Shown here piece after piece: positions 11,259 to 19,932 of a DNA stretch of 64,000 bases. The notes beneath the pieces were generated by a model that was given only the letters and a program-made list of their open reading frames with translations, was not told where the DNA came from and made no database searches. The stretch comes from Candidatus Saccharimonadota bacterium (lineage in GTDB: Bacteria > Patescibacteriota > Saccharimonadia > Saccharimonadales > Saccharimonadaceae): the NCBI GenBank assembly GCA_030530605.1, contig JAUMUO010000002.1, positions 73,146 through 137,145 on the forward strand. The letters run 5' to 3'. Numbering within the stretch: the first letter of the stretch is position 1; each line of letters starts with the position of its first letter. The position numbers were made by a program, and so were the translations under genes.

Positions 11259-12314
11259 ATGGAAAAACGCATTGAAAGCCTCCTAGACCAGATAGCGGAA
11301 GCCTGGCAAAAGCTAAACCTCGACGATAAAATCGCCGAGAAAGACGCTTTGGAGCAGGAAATTGCCAGCCCAGACCTCTGGCAAGACCCTGAAAATGCTA
11401 GAAAAAAGAACGAGAAATTCGCCAAACTTCAAAATGAAATAAAGCCTTGGCAAAACCTCAAAAACAGCGCAACCGACCTAAAAGAATTAGCAAGCGAGGA
11501 GGACCTTCTAGAAGAAATTGAGGCTCAAATTGCCGAGCTTGAAAAAACTCTAGAAACCCTCAAAAAAACCCTCAGATTTACCGGGCCTTACGACGGCAAT
11601 AATGCCGTCCTGCGCATTACCTCCGGCGCCGGCGGCACCGAGGCGATGGACTGGGCTGGCATGCTTGAAAGAATGTACCAAAGATATTGTGAGAAAAACA
11701 ACATTAAGATGACCCTATTAGAGCGCCAAGCCGGGGAAGAAGCCGGTATCAAAACCGCCGTTTATGAACTTGCTGGCCAAAATGTCTATGGCCTCCTAAA
11801 ATCTGAGCACGGCGTCCATCGCCTCGTTCGTCTTTCGCCTTTCAACGCCGACAATCTCCGTCAAACCTCTTTTGCTCTCGTCGAAATTCTCCCCATCATT
11901 GAAAGCGACACCGACATCGAAATCAACGACAAAGACCTTCGTATCGATGTTTATCACTCCGGCGGTCACGGCGGTCAGTCTGTCAACACCACTAATTCCG
12001 CCGTTCGTATTACTCACATCCCCACAAACACCGTCGTCGCCATTCAAAACGAGCGTTCTCAACTTCAAAACAAGGAAAAGGCTATGGAAATTTTAAGAGG
12101 CAAGCTCGCCCAAATGAAACTTGAACAACAGGCCGAATCTATTGATAAATTACGAGCCGGCGAATCTGCTTCTTGGGGTCAACAAATCCGAAATTATGTC
12201 CTCCAACCTTATCGTCTCGTTAAAGATACTCGTACCAAACACGAAACCACCGACACTGATGCTGTTTTAGATGGTGAGATTCAGGAATTCATTGATGCTT
12301 TTCTTGAATTGTAA
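11259..12314 (+). CDS. prfB: Peptide chain release factor 2
   Basis: RF2 ends translation at UGA and UAA. The 351-residue protein has the RF2-type N-terminal region (ASPDLWQDPENARKKNEKFAKL), the GGQ peptidyl-tRNA hydrolysis motif in SGGHGGQSVNTTNSAVR near residue 237, and the usual C-terminal helix. The reading frame is continuous, so the in-frame UGA frameshift control known in many bacteria is absent. Its presence fits a standard code with UGA as stop. prfB-ftsE-ftsX is a common gene order. Confidence 0.95.
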   Translation: MEKRIESLLDQIAEAWQKLNLDDKIAEKDALEQEIASPDLWQDPENARKKNEKFAKLQNEIKPWQNLKNSATDLKELASEEDLLEEIEAQIAELEKTLETLKKTLRFTGPYDGNNAVLRITSGAGGTEAMDWAGMLERMYQRYCEKNNIKMTLLERQAGEEAGIKTAVYELAGQNVYGLLKSEHGVHRLVRLSPFNADNLRQTSFALVEILPIIESDTDIEINDKDLRIDVYHSGGHGGQSVNTTNSAVRITHIPTNTVVAIQNERSQLQNKEKAMEILRGKLAQMKLEQQAESIDKLRAGESASWGQQIRNYVLQPYRLVKDTRTKHETTDTDAVLDGEIQEFIDAFLEL

Positions 12315-12323
12315 TCTAGCTTA

Positions 12324-12332
12324 TGCTATCAT
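12324..12332 (+). promoter_or_regulatory. Extended -10 promoter of ftsE, leaderless type
   Basis: TG-C-TATCAT ends 6 nt before the ATG at 12339. Confidence 0.65.
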
Positions 12333-12338
12333 TATTGT

Positions 12339-13370
12339 ATGATATTGCTTGATCACGTCACCAAGAAATACCCTACGGACCCCCGGCCCGCTCTTGATGA
12401 AGTGTCTTTACATATTGAGCCTAATGAATTCGTCTTTATGGTCGGCAAATCTGGCGCCGGCAAATCCACCGTCATCAAAATGATTACCAAAGAGGAAAAC
12501 CCTACTTCTGGCAATATCATCGTCGGTGGTATCGATCTGAAATATGTCAAAAAGCGTTACATCCCGCATTACCGTCGCCGCCTCGGTGTAGTCTTTCAAG
12601 ATTTCAAGCTTCTTCCTAATCGCACTGTCTATGAGAACGTTGCTTTCGCGCTAGAAATTGCTGGTTTTTCCTCTAAAGAAATTAAGAACACTATTCCAAA
12701 AGTCCTTGATATCGTTGAGCTTTCCGACAAAGCCAAAAAGTTTCCGTCCGCCCTTTCTGGCGGGGAAATTCAGCGTGTTGCTATCGCTCGTGCCGTCGCT
12801 CGCCAGCCAAAAATCTTAATCGCCGATGAGCCTACCGCGAACCTTGACGTTCTTACTAAGTCCGAAATCATCAATCTCCTTCAGCGTATCAATGATTCTG
12901 GTACTACTGTTCTTGTCACTACTCACGATGAAAATGTCGTCAATAATTTAAGAAAGCGCGTTATTACTATTAAAGACGGTCGCATCGTTGCTGACCAAAA
13001 AGACGGCGGTGTTTACCGCTTGGACCGCGCTGCCGCCGAAGAAGCCGAGCGAGCCGCACGCGCTATCCGCGCCGCCGAAAACCGTGGTCTTTTTGCCCCC
13101 GAAAAGCCAGAGCCCGTCAAACGCATCCGCACTATCAAAACCGAGAGAACCCCCATTTCCGAGACTCCGCTTTATTCTATCCGTCGTGCCGAAAAGTCGG
13201 CTCCAGTCGAAAGGCCTCAAAGAGCTACACGCTCCAAGAAACCTGCTCCAGTTGTTACTACTTCTATGGATCCTTTTGCTACTCCCATTTCCAGAAAAGC
13301 CCCGAGGAGAGCTTCCAGCCTTGCCACTAAAAGCGTTAGAAAAACAAATTCAAAAAGGAGTGTAATTTAG
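12339..13370 (+). CDS. ftsE: Cell division ABC ATPase FtsE with long C-terminal tail
   Basis: FtsE is the ATPase of the FtsEX complex that activates wall hydrolases at division. The core (about 1-225) has Walker A GKSGAGKST, signature LSGGEIQRVAIARA and Walker B ILIADEPT, plus the H-loop. A tail of about 115 residues, rich in Arg, Ala, Pro and Ser, is extra compared with the usual 220-230 residue FtsE. An AGGAG site for ftsX lies in its last codons. Confidence 0.95.
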   Translation: MILLDHVTKKYPTDPRPALDEVSLHIEPNEFVFMVGKSGAGKSTVIKMITKEENPTSGNIIVGGIDLKYVKKRYIPHYRRRLGVVFQDFKLLPNRTVYENVAFALEIAGFSSKEIKNTIPKVLDIVELSDKAKKFPSALSGGEIQRVAIARAVARQPKILIADEPTANLDVLTKSEIINLLQRINDSGTTVLVTTHDENVVNNLRKRVITIKDGRIVADQKDGGVYRLDRAAAEEAERAARAIRAAENRGLFAPEKPEPVKRIRTIKTERTPISETPLYSIRRAEKSAPVERPQRATRSKKPAPVVTTSMDPFATPISRKAPRRASSLATKSVRKTNSKRSVI

Positions 13371-13371
13371 G

Positions 13372-14436
13372 ATGGGCAAAAACATTTCTTCCGAAGAACG
13401 TCTAGCAAAAAATCGCGCCAAAAAACAAGTTAAGACCACCAAGAAAAATCTTCGTACTATGTCAAAAAATGGCAAGTCCCACAAGGCTCGCTCAGTTCGT
13501 CGCGTAATGAAATATGGTGCTGTTGGCTTCGCCAGAAACATTTGGCTTTCTATCGCTTCTACTTTAGTTATGACCATTACTATTGCCATCATCCTCATTA
13601 CTTTTATGGCTTCAGCCGTACTTTCTAGTACTGCCACTACGCTTGAAGAAAAAATCGACGTCACCATTTTTCTAAAACCCGGCACATCTTCCCAAACTTT
13701 ACAGCAAATGTCAAATCTCCTGATGGAAGATCGGAACGTTCGTCAAGTTGTCGCTAGCACTTCCGAAGATGTCTTCAATAAATTCGTAGAAGAAAATAAA
13801 GACGACGAAGTTCTGATGAAAGCCCTAGAAGACGAAGAAATGAACGCTCTAATGGTCGCCGCTATGCAGGCTACCTTGAGAGTAAAATTGTATGATTTAG
13901 ACGACACTGAAAAAGTTAAGGAAATTGTAGACGGGAGCAAATTGTTTGCCGAAAACCTTGACCCGGATTATCCACCAACCTACGACACCAATCGCACCGA
14001 AATTGACACCATCAACACTTGGGCCGACGTCGCCAACAAGACTGGTTGGGTTCTTTCTGGCGTCTTTATCTTTATTTCCGTCTTGGTCATTTTCAACACT
14101 ATTCGTATGGCCATCTTCTCCCGCAGGGAAGAAATCTATATGATGCGCTTAGTTGGAGCAGACCGCTACTTTATTACCGCCCCGTTTGTAATTGAGTCTC
14201 AAATTTCTGGCATGCTCGCCGGTCTTATTGCCACCACCGCCGTCTATTTCGGTTACAAAGCTATCGCTCCCGCTCTGAAAGATTACGGTGTTGACATCTC
14301 TAAAATTTCCGACATTGCCGAGACCCAAAAGCTGGTCTTAGTCTTTGTTGGCGCTTGTCTTATCGGCATGCTCATCGGCGCCATTTCTGCCGAGCTTGCT
14401 ATCAAAAAATACTTATCTAGAAAAAAGAAAAAATAG
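13372..14436 (+). CDS. ftsX: Cell division permease-like protein FtsX
   Basis: FtsX is the membrane partner of FtsE. The 354-residue protein has a basic cytoplasmic N-terminus, a first membrane segment near 58-83, an extracytoplasmic domain (about 85-220), and three C-terminal segments around GVFIFISVLVIFNTIRMAI and the last 90 residues, with the family motif SRREEIYMMRLVGA. It starts 2 nt after ftsE, with its ribosome binding site inside ftsE. The secreted CHAP hydrolase next door is its likely partner. Confidence 0.94.
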   Translation: MGKNISSEERLAKNRAKKQVKTTKKNLRTMSKNGKSHKARSVRRVMKYGAVGFARNIWLSIASTLVMTITIAIILITFMASAVLSSTATTLEEKIDVTIFLKPGTSSQTLQQMSNLLMEDRNVRQVVASTSEDVFNKFVEENKDDEVLMKALEDEEMNALMVAAMQATLRVKLYDLDDTEKVKEIVDGSKLFAENLDPDYPPTYDTNRTEIDTINTWADVANKTGWVLSGVFIFISVLVIFNTIRMAIFSRREEIYMMRLVGADRYFITAPFVIESQISGMLAGLIATTAVYFGYKAIAPALKDYGVDISKISDIAETQKLVLVFVGACLIGMLIGAISAELAIKKYLSRKKKK

Positions 14437-14464
14437 TTGATTTTTGGCATAAGCGTGTTATAAT
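14437..14464 (+). promoter_or_regulatory. Full promoter of the CHAP hydrolase gene, leaderless type
   Basis: TTGATT, 16-nt spacer, TATAAT with TG one base upstream. The -10 ends 6 nt before the ATG at 14471. Confidence 0.75.
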
Positions 14465-14470
14465 GAGAGT

Positions 14471-15619
14471 ATGTGGAAGTCTCTCAAGCGAACATTACTT
14501 CTTCTAACTGCGAGCGCTTGTCTAACAAGTGGTTATGCTATTAGGATGATTCTAACTTCAGAAATGACAGCTGCTACTGACTACTGTACTTCTGAAGCCT
14601 GTCTTAATGCCAAAAAAGAGGAAGCTGAGAAAACTAAAGCCGCCGAAAACGCTGCCAACACTGCCGCCGAGCATCAAAACGCAGTTGGTAGGCTTAATCA
14701 AGAAATCAATACTAAAGAAGCTCAAATCAATGTCGCTCTTAATAAAATCGCCAGCCTCCGGCAGGAAATCAGTGATAAAATCGCCGCTCTCACCGAGCAA
14801 AAAACTGCCCTTGCCGAAGTTCTAAATGATCTAAACCACGATAAAAACACCGATTTAATCTTACTTATTGCTAGCTCTAAAAATATCACCGATATCACCG
14901 AAAAACAAGCCCGGGAAAGTTCTATTAAAAACCAAATTGCCGCTTATGCTGAAAAAATCGAACAAACCAAGCAAGAACTAGAGCAAGAAAAACAGAGCCA
15001 AGAAATTATCGAAGCCGGGCTTAAAGATGAGCAAGCCCAAATTGCGAACTTGCGAAATGAACAAGCTTCGCTCCAAACTAAATACGAAAACGATGCTGCC
15101 GCCTATGAGGCCGATGCCGAAGAGGCTCGTCGTATTCAGGCCGACGAAATCGCCAAGGCTATCGCCGCTGCCTCTCGTGCCGCTGGCGGTCACGCCGTGG
15201 TATCTGGTGGTTTTGATTCTTATCCTTATGCTGGACAATGCCCCGGGGTTAACTGGCGCTATACCGGCTATGTTGAAACCGCCTATGGTGGCGCACTCTG
15301 CGAATGTACTGGCTACGCTGGTTGGAAGGCCCACGAATACTGGGGTTATTCTATCCCCTGGGCTGCCGACGCAAAAGGCTGGGGTTATTACGCCACGGTT
15401 TATGGCCTCAGATTTGATTCCAACCCCGCCCCTCACACCATTGGTGTTCAATATGCTGGTATCTGGGGTCACGTAGTTTGGATTGAACACGTCAATGGCG
15501 ACGGCACCGTGGATGTTTCCGAATATAACAACACCTATAGTAGCGGTGGCGCTCCTGCTTCTTATGGATACCAGACCGGCGTTCCCGCCTCTGCCTATTA
15601 CTATATCCATTTTGACTAA
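14471..15619 (+). CDS. Secreted coiled-coil CHAP peptidoglycan hydrolase (PcsB-like)
   Basis: The 382-residue protein has a signal peptide, a long coiled coil (about 45-235) and a C-terminal CHAP domain (about 250-382). Likely catalytic residues are Cys279 (ECTGYAGW), His334 (WGHVVW) and Glu351/Asn353 (SEYNN). Coiled coil plus CHAP next to ftsEX is the PcsB arrangement, in which FtsEX gates the hydrolase at the septum; that partnership is inferred from context. The CHAP domain is about 78% identical to that of the protein at 29180. Confidence 0.9.
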   Translation: MWKSLKRTLLLLTASACLTSGYAIRMILTSEMTAATDYCTSEACLNAKKEEAEKTKAAENAANTAAEHQNAVGRLNQEINTKEAQINVALNKIASLRQEISDKIAALTEQKTALAEVLNDLNHDKNTDLILLIASSKNITDITEKQARESSIKNQIAAYAEKIEQTKQELEQEKQSQEIIEAGLKDEQAQIANLRNEQASLQTKYENDAAAYEADAEEARRIQADEIAKAIAAASRAAGGHAVVSGGFDSYPYAGQCPGVNWRYTGYVETAYGGALCECTGYAGWKAHEYWGYSIPWAADAKGWGYYATVYGLRFDSNPAPHTIGVQYAGIWGHVVWIEHVNGDGTVDVSEYNNTYSSGGAPASYGYQTGVPASAYYYIHFD

Positions 15620-15623
15620 AATA

Positions 15624-15632
15624 TGCTATAAT
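15624..15632 (+). promoter_or_regulatory. Extended -10 promoter of ctpA, leaderless type
   Basis: TG-C-TATAAT ends 7 nt before the ATG at 15640. Confidence 0.75.
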
Positions 15633-15639
15633 AAACCTA

Positions 15640-16827
15640 ATGGCAAAAAAGGAATGGAAAAACCCGAAGGTCAATTTATCTAGTGCCATTATTGGTTGCG
15701 CCGCGACTCTAGCACTGGGGCTTTTTGTCGGTCTAAATTGGACCAATATAGCCCCCTACATCGGTTTCAAAAACACCGTCACAAGTTCTAACAAAGATTG
15801 GTCCGCCCTAAATGAAGTCTACACCGCTCTAAACAATAATTTTGATGGTAACCTAGACGAAAAACAGGTCATAGAATGGGCCAAAAAGGGCATTGCCGCC
15901 AGTGTCAAAGACCCCTGGACAGTCTACATGTCTTCAGACGAGGCCAGCGATTTTCAAGACAGCCTCTCCGGCAAAGTCGGTGCCGGTATTGGCGTTTCTT
16001 TCCGTAAAGTTGGCGACTATCTCCGCGTCGTTCGTACCCTTCCTGATAATCCGGCCAGGAAAGCTGGTGTTTTAGCTGGCGATATTATCTACAAGGTTAA
16101 CGACGAAGAGGTTTATAATCTTGATTCTGATGAGGTGGTCACGAAACTCCGTGGTGAAGCTGGTACCAAGGTTAAACTCACCGTCATCCGCGGCAAAGAC
16201 GAAAAGAGCTTTGATCTCGTTCGTGAGGAAATCAATAACGTCTCCGCAGATGTCTCTTACGACGGAGACACTGCTTACATCCTCACCACTCGCTTTGACA
16301 AAGATACTGGCACTCTGATTGAAAAATTTGCCAAAGAATTTGAAGGAAAGGGAATTAAAAAAGTTATTCTGGACCTCCGCGACAATGGTGGCGGCTATGT
16401 TTCTGCCGCAGTTGATTTACTCTCGCTCTGGCTAGATGGCGAGAAAGCCGTAGAGCAAAAGAGCAAAATTGACAGCGACAACACTACTCTTTATACTTCA
16501 CGCGGCAAAGCTATACTGAAAGATATGAAAACTATTATCCTAGTAAACGGCGGGACTGCCTCCGCTTCCGAAATTACCGCCGGCGCTCTTAGAGACCACA
16601 AAAAAGCCACCCTCCTCGGCGAAACCACCTATGGTAAAGGTGTTGTCCAAAGTATGATCAATCTTTCAAATGGCTCGCTTCTTAAAGTTACTTCCGCCCA
16701 CTGGTATACTCCAAACGGCTACAATATCGGCGAATCTGGTTTAGAGCCAGATCAAAAAGTTGAACGCACTTATGATGATATTAACAATGACAAAGACCCA
16801 CAGTTAGAGGCAGCTAAAAAACTATGA
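15640..16827 (+). CDS. ctpA: S41 family C-terminal processing peptidase
   Basis: A 395-residue CtpA/Prc-type serine protease that trims exported proteins. It has an N-terminal membrane anchor (about 12-32), a PDZ domain (about 100-190, with KVGAGIGVSFRKVGDYLRV and PARKAGVLAGD) and the S41 catalytic domain with Ser in GGTASASEITAGAL and Lys in GETTYGKGVVQ. Both catalytic residues are present. Its last codons overlap the next gene by 4 nt (ATGA). Confidence 0.94.
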   Translation: MAKKEWKNPKVNLSSAIIGCAATLALGLFVGLNWTNIAPYIGFKNTVTSSNKDWSALNEVYTALNNNFDGNLDEKQVIEWAKKGIAASVKDPWTVYMSSDEASDFQDSLSGKVGAGIGVSFRKVGDYLRVVRTLPDNPARKAGVLAGDIIYKVNDEEVYNLDSDEVVTKLRGEAGTKVKLTVIRGKDEKSFDLVREEINNVSADVSYDGDTAYILTTRFDKDTGTLIEKFAKEFEGKGIKKVILDLRDNGGGYVSAAVDLLSLWLDGEKAVEQKSKIDSDNTTLYTSRGKAILKDMKTIILVNGGTASASEITAGALRDHKKATLLGETTYGKGVVQSMINLSNGSLLKVTSAHWYTPNGYNIGESGLEPDQKVERTYDDINNDKDPQLEAAKKL

Positions 16828-17558
16828 AACCTGACATAATCTTGCTTCACGGTTATCGCGGTGGTCCATCCGGTCTTAAAGAAATTAGTATTGACCTAGA
16901 AAAAGCCGGATATAAAACCTATCTACCAAGTGTACCGCCTTTTGGTGATTCCTCCCCGCTTAAGTCTTACGACCGTGATAACTATGCTGATTTCGTAGCA
17001 GATTTTATCAAGAAAAATAACCTCCAAAAACCCATCATCATTGGTCACTCTATGGGCTCTATGGTTGCCGCAGCCACCGCTGAAAAATATCCAGACTTAA
17101 TAAACGACAAATTAATCTTCCTTTCGCCAATTTCAAATACTCCTCCTCGCCCTATTGCGGCTTTGAATCCTCTTATCACCGTCCTCCCGCACGGTTTCGT
17201 AGATGTTACCACTACAGCCTATAATATGATACCAAACGGCCTTGAAACCGCTAAAAAAACTATGCGCCTCACCCGCGAAGTTTCTAAAAAATACACTACT
17301 ATAGACGATGTCAAATTAGCTGGTGAATTCTCTATCAAAAATGCCATCCCAAGCTTCAACTTCAAAAAAAATGTTCTCTTTATCGCCGGTAAACACGACC
17401 ATCTAATTTCTCCAAAACACACCAAGGCCCTCGCCGAAAAACTTGGCAAAAAAATGAAATCAAAAGCCATCTTTATCCCTGGTACTGGGCATCTTCTAAA
17501 CTACGAGAAGCCACATGAAACCGCTTCTGAAATCATAAAATTCTTGGAGGTGGTATAA
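16824..17558 (+). CDS. Alpha/beta hydrolase
   Basis: A 244-residue cytoplasmic hydrolase with the oxyanion region LLHGYRGGPSGL, nucleophile elbow GHSMGSM (Ser near 74), Asp in GKHDHLISP and His in GTGHLLNYE, so the triad is complete. It resembles RBBP9/YdeN-type and lysophospholipase-like members; the substrate cannot be told. Start overlaps the ctpA stop (ATGA), implying coupled translation. Confidence 0.85.
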   Translation: MKPDIILLHGYRGGPSGLKEISIDLEKAGYKTYLPSVPPFGDSSPLKSYDRDNYADFVADFIKKNNLQKPIIIGHSMGSMVAAATAEKYPDLINDKLIFLSPISNTPPRPIAALNPLITVLPHGFVDVTTTAYNMIPNGLETAKKTMRLTREVSKKYTTIDDVKLAGEFSIKNAIPSFNFKKNVLFIAGKHDHLISPKHTKALAEKLGKKMKSKAIFIPGTGHLLNYEKPHETASEIIKFLEVV

Positions 17559-17559
17559 T
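17551..17559 (+). promoter_or_regulatory. Extended -10 promoter, leaderless type
   Basis: TG-G-TATAAT overlaps the hydrolase stop and ends 6 nt before the ATG at 17566. Confidence 0.75.
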
Positions 17560-17565
17560 ATAGTT

Positions 17566-18258
17566 ATGGTTAAAGTAGAAGCCGAAAAACCGGCAAAATT
17601 TGCTGAGGGATTAGGTTATCAGAAACTTTCCGTAATTTTCATTATTGCCTGTATCTTCGGCGATGTTTATGAAATAATCTTAAATTTCTGTTTTCATTTT
17701 TTCGGCAACAACGGCGAAATCTTTCTGGAAAGAAGAAGTGCCGTTATCTACGGACCATTTTCTGTCATCTACGGCGTCGGTGCCGTTATTTTAGCTAAAT
17801 TTCTTGCCGAAAGAGGTCTAAAATGGTGGCAAATCTTCATCCGTGGAGCATTGATCTGTGGTATTGCCGAAATCGTCTTGGGTTATCTTCAGATTTTCTT
17901 CACCGGTACTTCTTCCTGGGATTATAGCAGCCATTGGTTAAGCTTTGCAAACGGCCTTTCCTCTCCGCTCATTATTTTCCTCTGGGGTTTTGTTGCTCTA
18001 ATCTTCATCAAATTTATCTATCCTCTTATCTGTAAACTCACCGATAAAATTCCTGCGAAAATCGGTTCGAAAGTACTTAATATCGTCATGATTCTGCTGG
18101 TCATCGATATGCTAATCAGTTTCTCCGCCGTCGTACGCTGGAATTACCGCCACGAGGGCAAGCAACCTTTCACCCCTTATGGCCAGTTCCTAGACAGTGT
18201 CTATCCAGACGATTTTATGAAAAAAGCCTATCCTAATATGGAGTTCATAAAAAAATGA
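17566..18258 (+). CDS. Membrane protein of the putative ABC-transporter type IV (CmpB) family
   Basis: The 230-residue protein has four to five membrane segments and the family signature RRSAVIYGPFSVIYGVGAV near residue 60, followed by conserved W residues in SSWDYSSHWLSF. This matches the family named ABC_trans_CmpB; despite the name its transport role is not established. The glycosyltransferase start overlaps its stop (ATGA). Confidence 0.8.
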   Translation: MVKVEAEKPAKFAEGLGYQKLSVIFIIACIFGDVYEIILNFCFHFFGNNGEIFLERRSAVIYGPFSVIYGVGAVILAKFLAERGLKWWQIFIRGALICGIAEIVLGYLQIFFTGTSSWDYSSHWLSFANGLSSPLIIFLWGFVALIFIKFIYPLICKLTDKIPAKIGSKVLNIVMILLVIDMLISFSAVVRWNYRHEGKQPFTPYGQFLDSVYPDDFMKKAYPNMEFIKK

Positions 18259-19529
18259 AAATCGCAATTTGTTCAGATGCCTACTATCCGATGACTAACG
18301 GCGTAGCCGTCTTCACTACCAACCTTGCCAAAGGTTTAAGACAACTTGGCCACGATGTCATCGTAATTTCTCCAAGTTTCACCGGCAAAAGACATACTAG
18401 AACCGACAAAACCGGCGTGGTTAACCATTTTCTCACTGCTAAACGTTTTTATCTTTATCCCGATCAAATTCACGATATCCCCGATAAAAAAGAAGTTCTA
18501 GGGCTCAAAATGCCTCGCCTAGTTTATAAAAACGGCCTTTGGCTTTCCACTAAACCTCGTCGTGAAATTAAAAAGATTTTGAAAAACTTCAAACCCGATA
18601 TTATACACCTCCAAACTGCCGGACCAGTTGGGCTAGGTGTAATGTCTTATGTTAAAAAGACCAACACGCCACTTATTTCTACTGGGCACTCTTACCCAGA
18701 TAATTTCACTAGCCAATTCAAGTTACTCCGCCCCATCAAGCGTCCGGTCAATAGCGTCGTGCGACACTATCTCAATAGTTTCTTAAAAGACGCCGAATAT
18801 GCCACCATGCCAACCGAGCTCGCTATCGAAGAACTCATACCTAAAAACCGTAAGCATTTCAAAGTCCCAGTAGAAGCGCTCTCAAATGGTGTGGATTTAT
18901 CCGCCTTCAAGCCTGGCAAGCCCTCTAAAAAAATCCGCGAAAAATATCGTCTTGATGAAAACCCCCACCGCATTATCTACATTGGTCGGATTGATCCAGA
19001 AAAAAGTATTGATATAGTTATAAAAGCCTTCAAAGAAGTTTCCGAAAAAATCCCTGATGCCGAATTTATTCTAATCGGTGATGGTGCTGACAAGGCTCGT
19101 CTAGAGAAACTCACCGAGCACCTCGAGCTAGAAGATAAAGTTCGTTTTCTCGGTCGCATTCTTCCACCTGATCTATATGAGCTTTACCGTACTGGCGCCG
19201 TCTTTGCTACCGCTTCCGAAACTGAAACTCAAGGCATCGTCTTAATTGAAGCTGCCGCCACTGGCCTGCCGTTAGTCGCCGTTGATGCTGGTGCCATCAA
19301 AGAAATTTGTAAAAACGGTAAGAATGGTTACCTTTGTAAGCCAGAAGACATCGATGGCATCGCAAAAAGTCTTATCAAAATCTTAAGTGACCCTAAAAAA
19401 CAAAAAGAAATGAGTAAAGCCTCTCTTGAAATCGCCAAAGAGCACGATTTAAACCGCACCCTGAAGCGCTTTGAAGAAATCTACTGTGATATAATAGAAT
19501 CACATGGGAAAGCAGAAAAAACCAACTAA
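18255..19529 (+). CDS. Glycosyltransferase family 4
   Basis: The 424-residue protein has the GT-B layout: N-terminal MKIAICSDAYYPMTNGVAVFTTNLAKGL and C-terminal donor-binding domain with IYIGRIDPEKSIDIVIKAF and the E-x7-E region SETETQGIVLIEAAATGLP. It is closest in style to GDP-mannose or UDP-glucose dependent lipid glycosyltransferases, which make membrane glycolipids; the sugar and acceptor are not determinable. Its end overlaps smpB by 26 nt. Confidence 0.88.
   Translation: MKIAICSDAYYPMTNGVAVFTTNLAKGLRQLGHDVIVISPSFTGKRHTRTDKTGVVNHFLTAKRFYLYPDQIHDIPDKKEVLGLKMPRLVYKNGLWLSTKPRREIKKILKNFKPDIIHLQTAGPVGLGVMSYVKKTNTPLISTGHSYPDNFTSQFKLLRPIKRPVNSVVRHYLNSFLKDAEYATMPTELAIEELIPKNRKHFKVPVEALSNGVDLSAFKPGKPSKKIREKYRLDENPHRIIYIGRIDPEKSIDIVIKAFKEVSEKIPDAEFILIGDGADKARLEKLTEHLELEDKVRFLGRILPPDLYELYRTGAVFATASETETQGIVLIEAAATGLPLVAVDAGAIKEICKNGKNGYLCKPEDIDGIAKSLIKILSDPKKQKEMSKASLEIAKEHDLNRTLKRFEEIYCDIIESHGKAEKTN
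19487..19495 (+). promoter_or_regulatory. Extended -10 promoter of smpB inside the upstream gene
   Basis: TG-A-TATAAT lies in the last codons of the glycosyltransferase gene and ends 8 nt before the smpB ATG at 19504. Confidence 0.65.
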
Positions 19530-19932
19530 TAATGTAACGGTAAATCGCAGGGCACGTTTTGATTATGCGCTCGGCGATGAGCTTTCTTGTGGCATGTCTT
19601 TGACTGGCCCTGAAGTTCGTCTCATCCGCGACCATCACGTCCAACTGAAGGGCTCTTTTATCACCGTTAAAAACGGCGAGCTTTTTCTAAATAACCTCAC
19701 TCTCGGTTCTGAAGTAGCTAGAAACATCCGCCTGCTTGCCACCAAGCGTCAGATTTTGTCTCTATCCCGTGCTCGTCAAGATGGCTATTCTATTGTCCCG
19801 GTAAAACTACTGGCTGGCGGTCGCCATATTAAACTTGTTATTGCCACCGGTAAAGGTAAAAAGAAATACGACAAGCGCCGTACTATCAAAGGTCGTGACT
19901 TGGACCGCGAAGAGAGAAGGGGTCTGAAATGA
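19504..19932 (+). CDS. smpB: SsrA-binding protein SmpB
   Basis: SmpB binds tmRNA and brings it to stalled ribosomes. The 142-residue protein shows NRRARFDY, LTGPEVRLIRDHHVQLKGSFI, a Gly/Lys-rich C-terminal region (KGKKKYDKRRTIKGRD) and expected length. The start overlaps the upstream gene by 26 nt, with a leaderless-type promoter inside that gene. No tmRNA gene could be identified with certainty in this window. Confidence 0.95.
   Translation: MGKQKKPTNNVTVNRRARFDYALGDELSCGMSLTGPEVRLIRDHHVQLKGSFITVKNGELFLNNLTLGSEVARNIRLLATKRQILSLSRARQDGYSIVPVKLLAGGRHIKLVIATGKGKKKYDKRRTIKGRDLDREERRGLK

Noticed and set aside
11259-12314. Programmed frameshift in prfB
   Set aside because: The frame is continuous from the ATG to the stop; no in-frame UGA with a slippery site is present near codon 25.
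14978-15610. Long open frame (210 codons) on the minus strand
   Set aside because: It is antisense to the well-supported CHAP hydrolase, shows low-complexity composition, and lacks a promoter or ribosome binding site.
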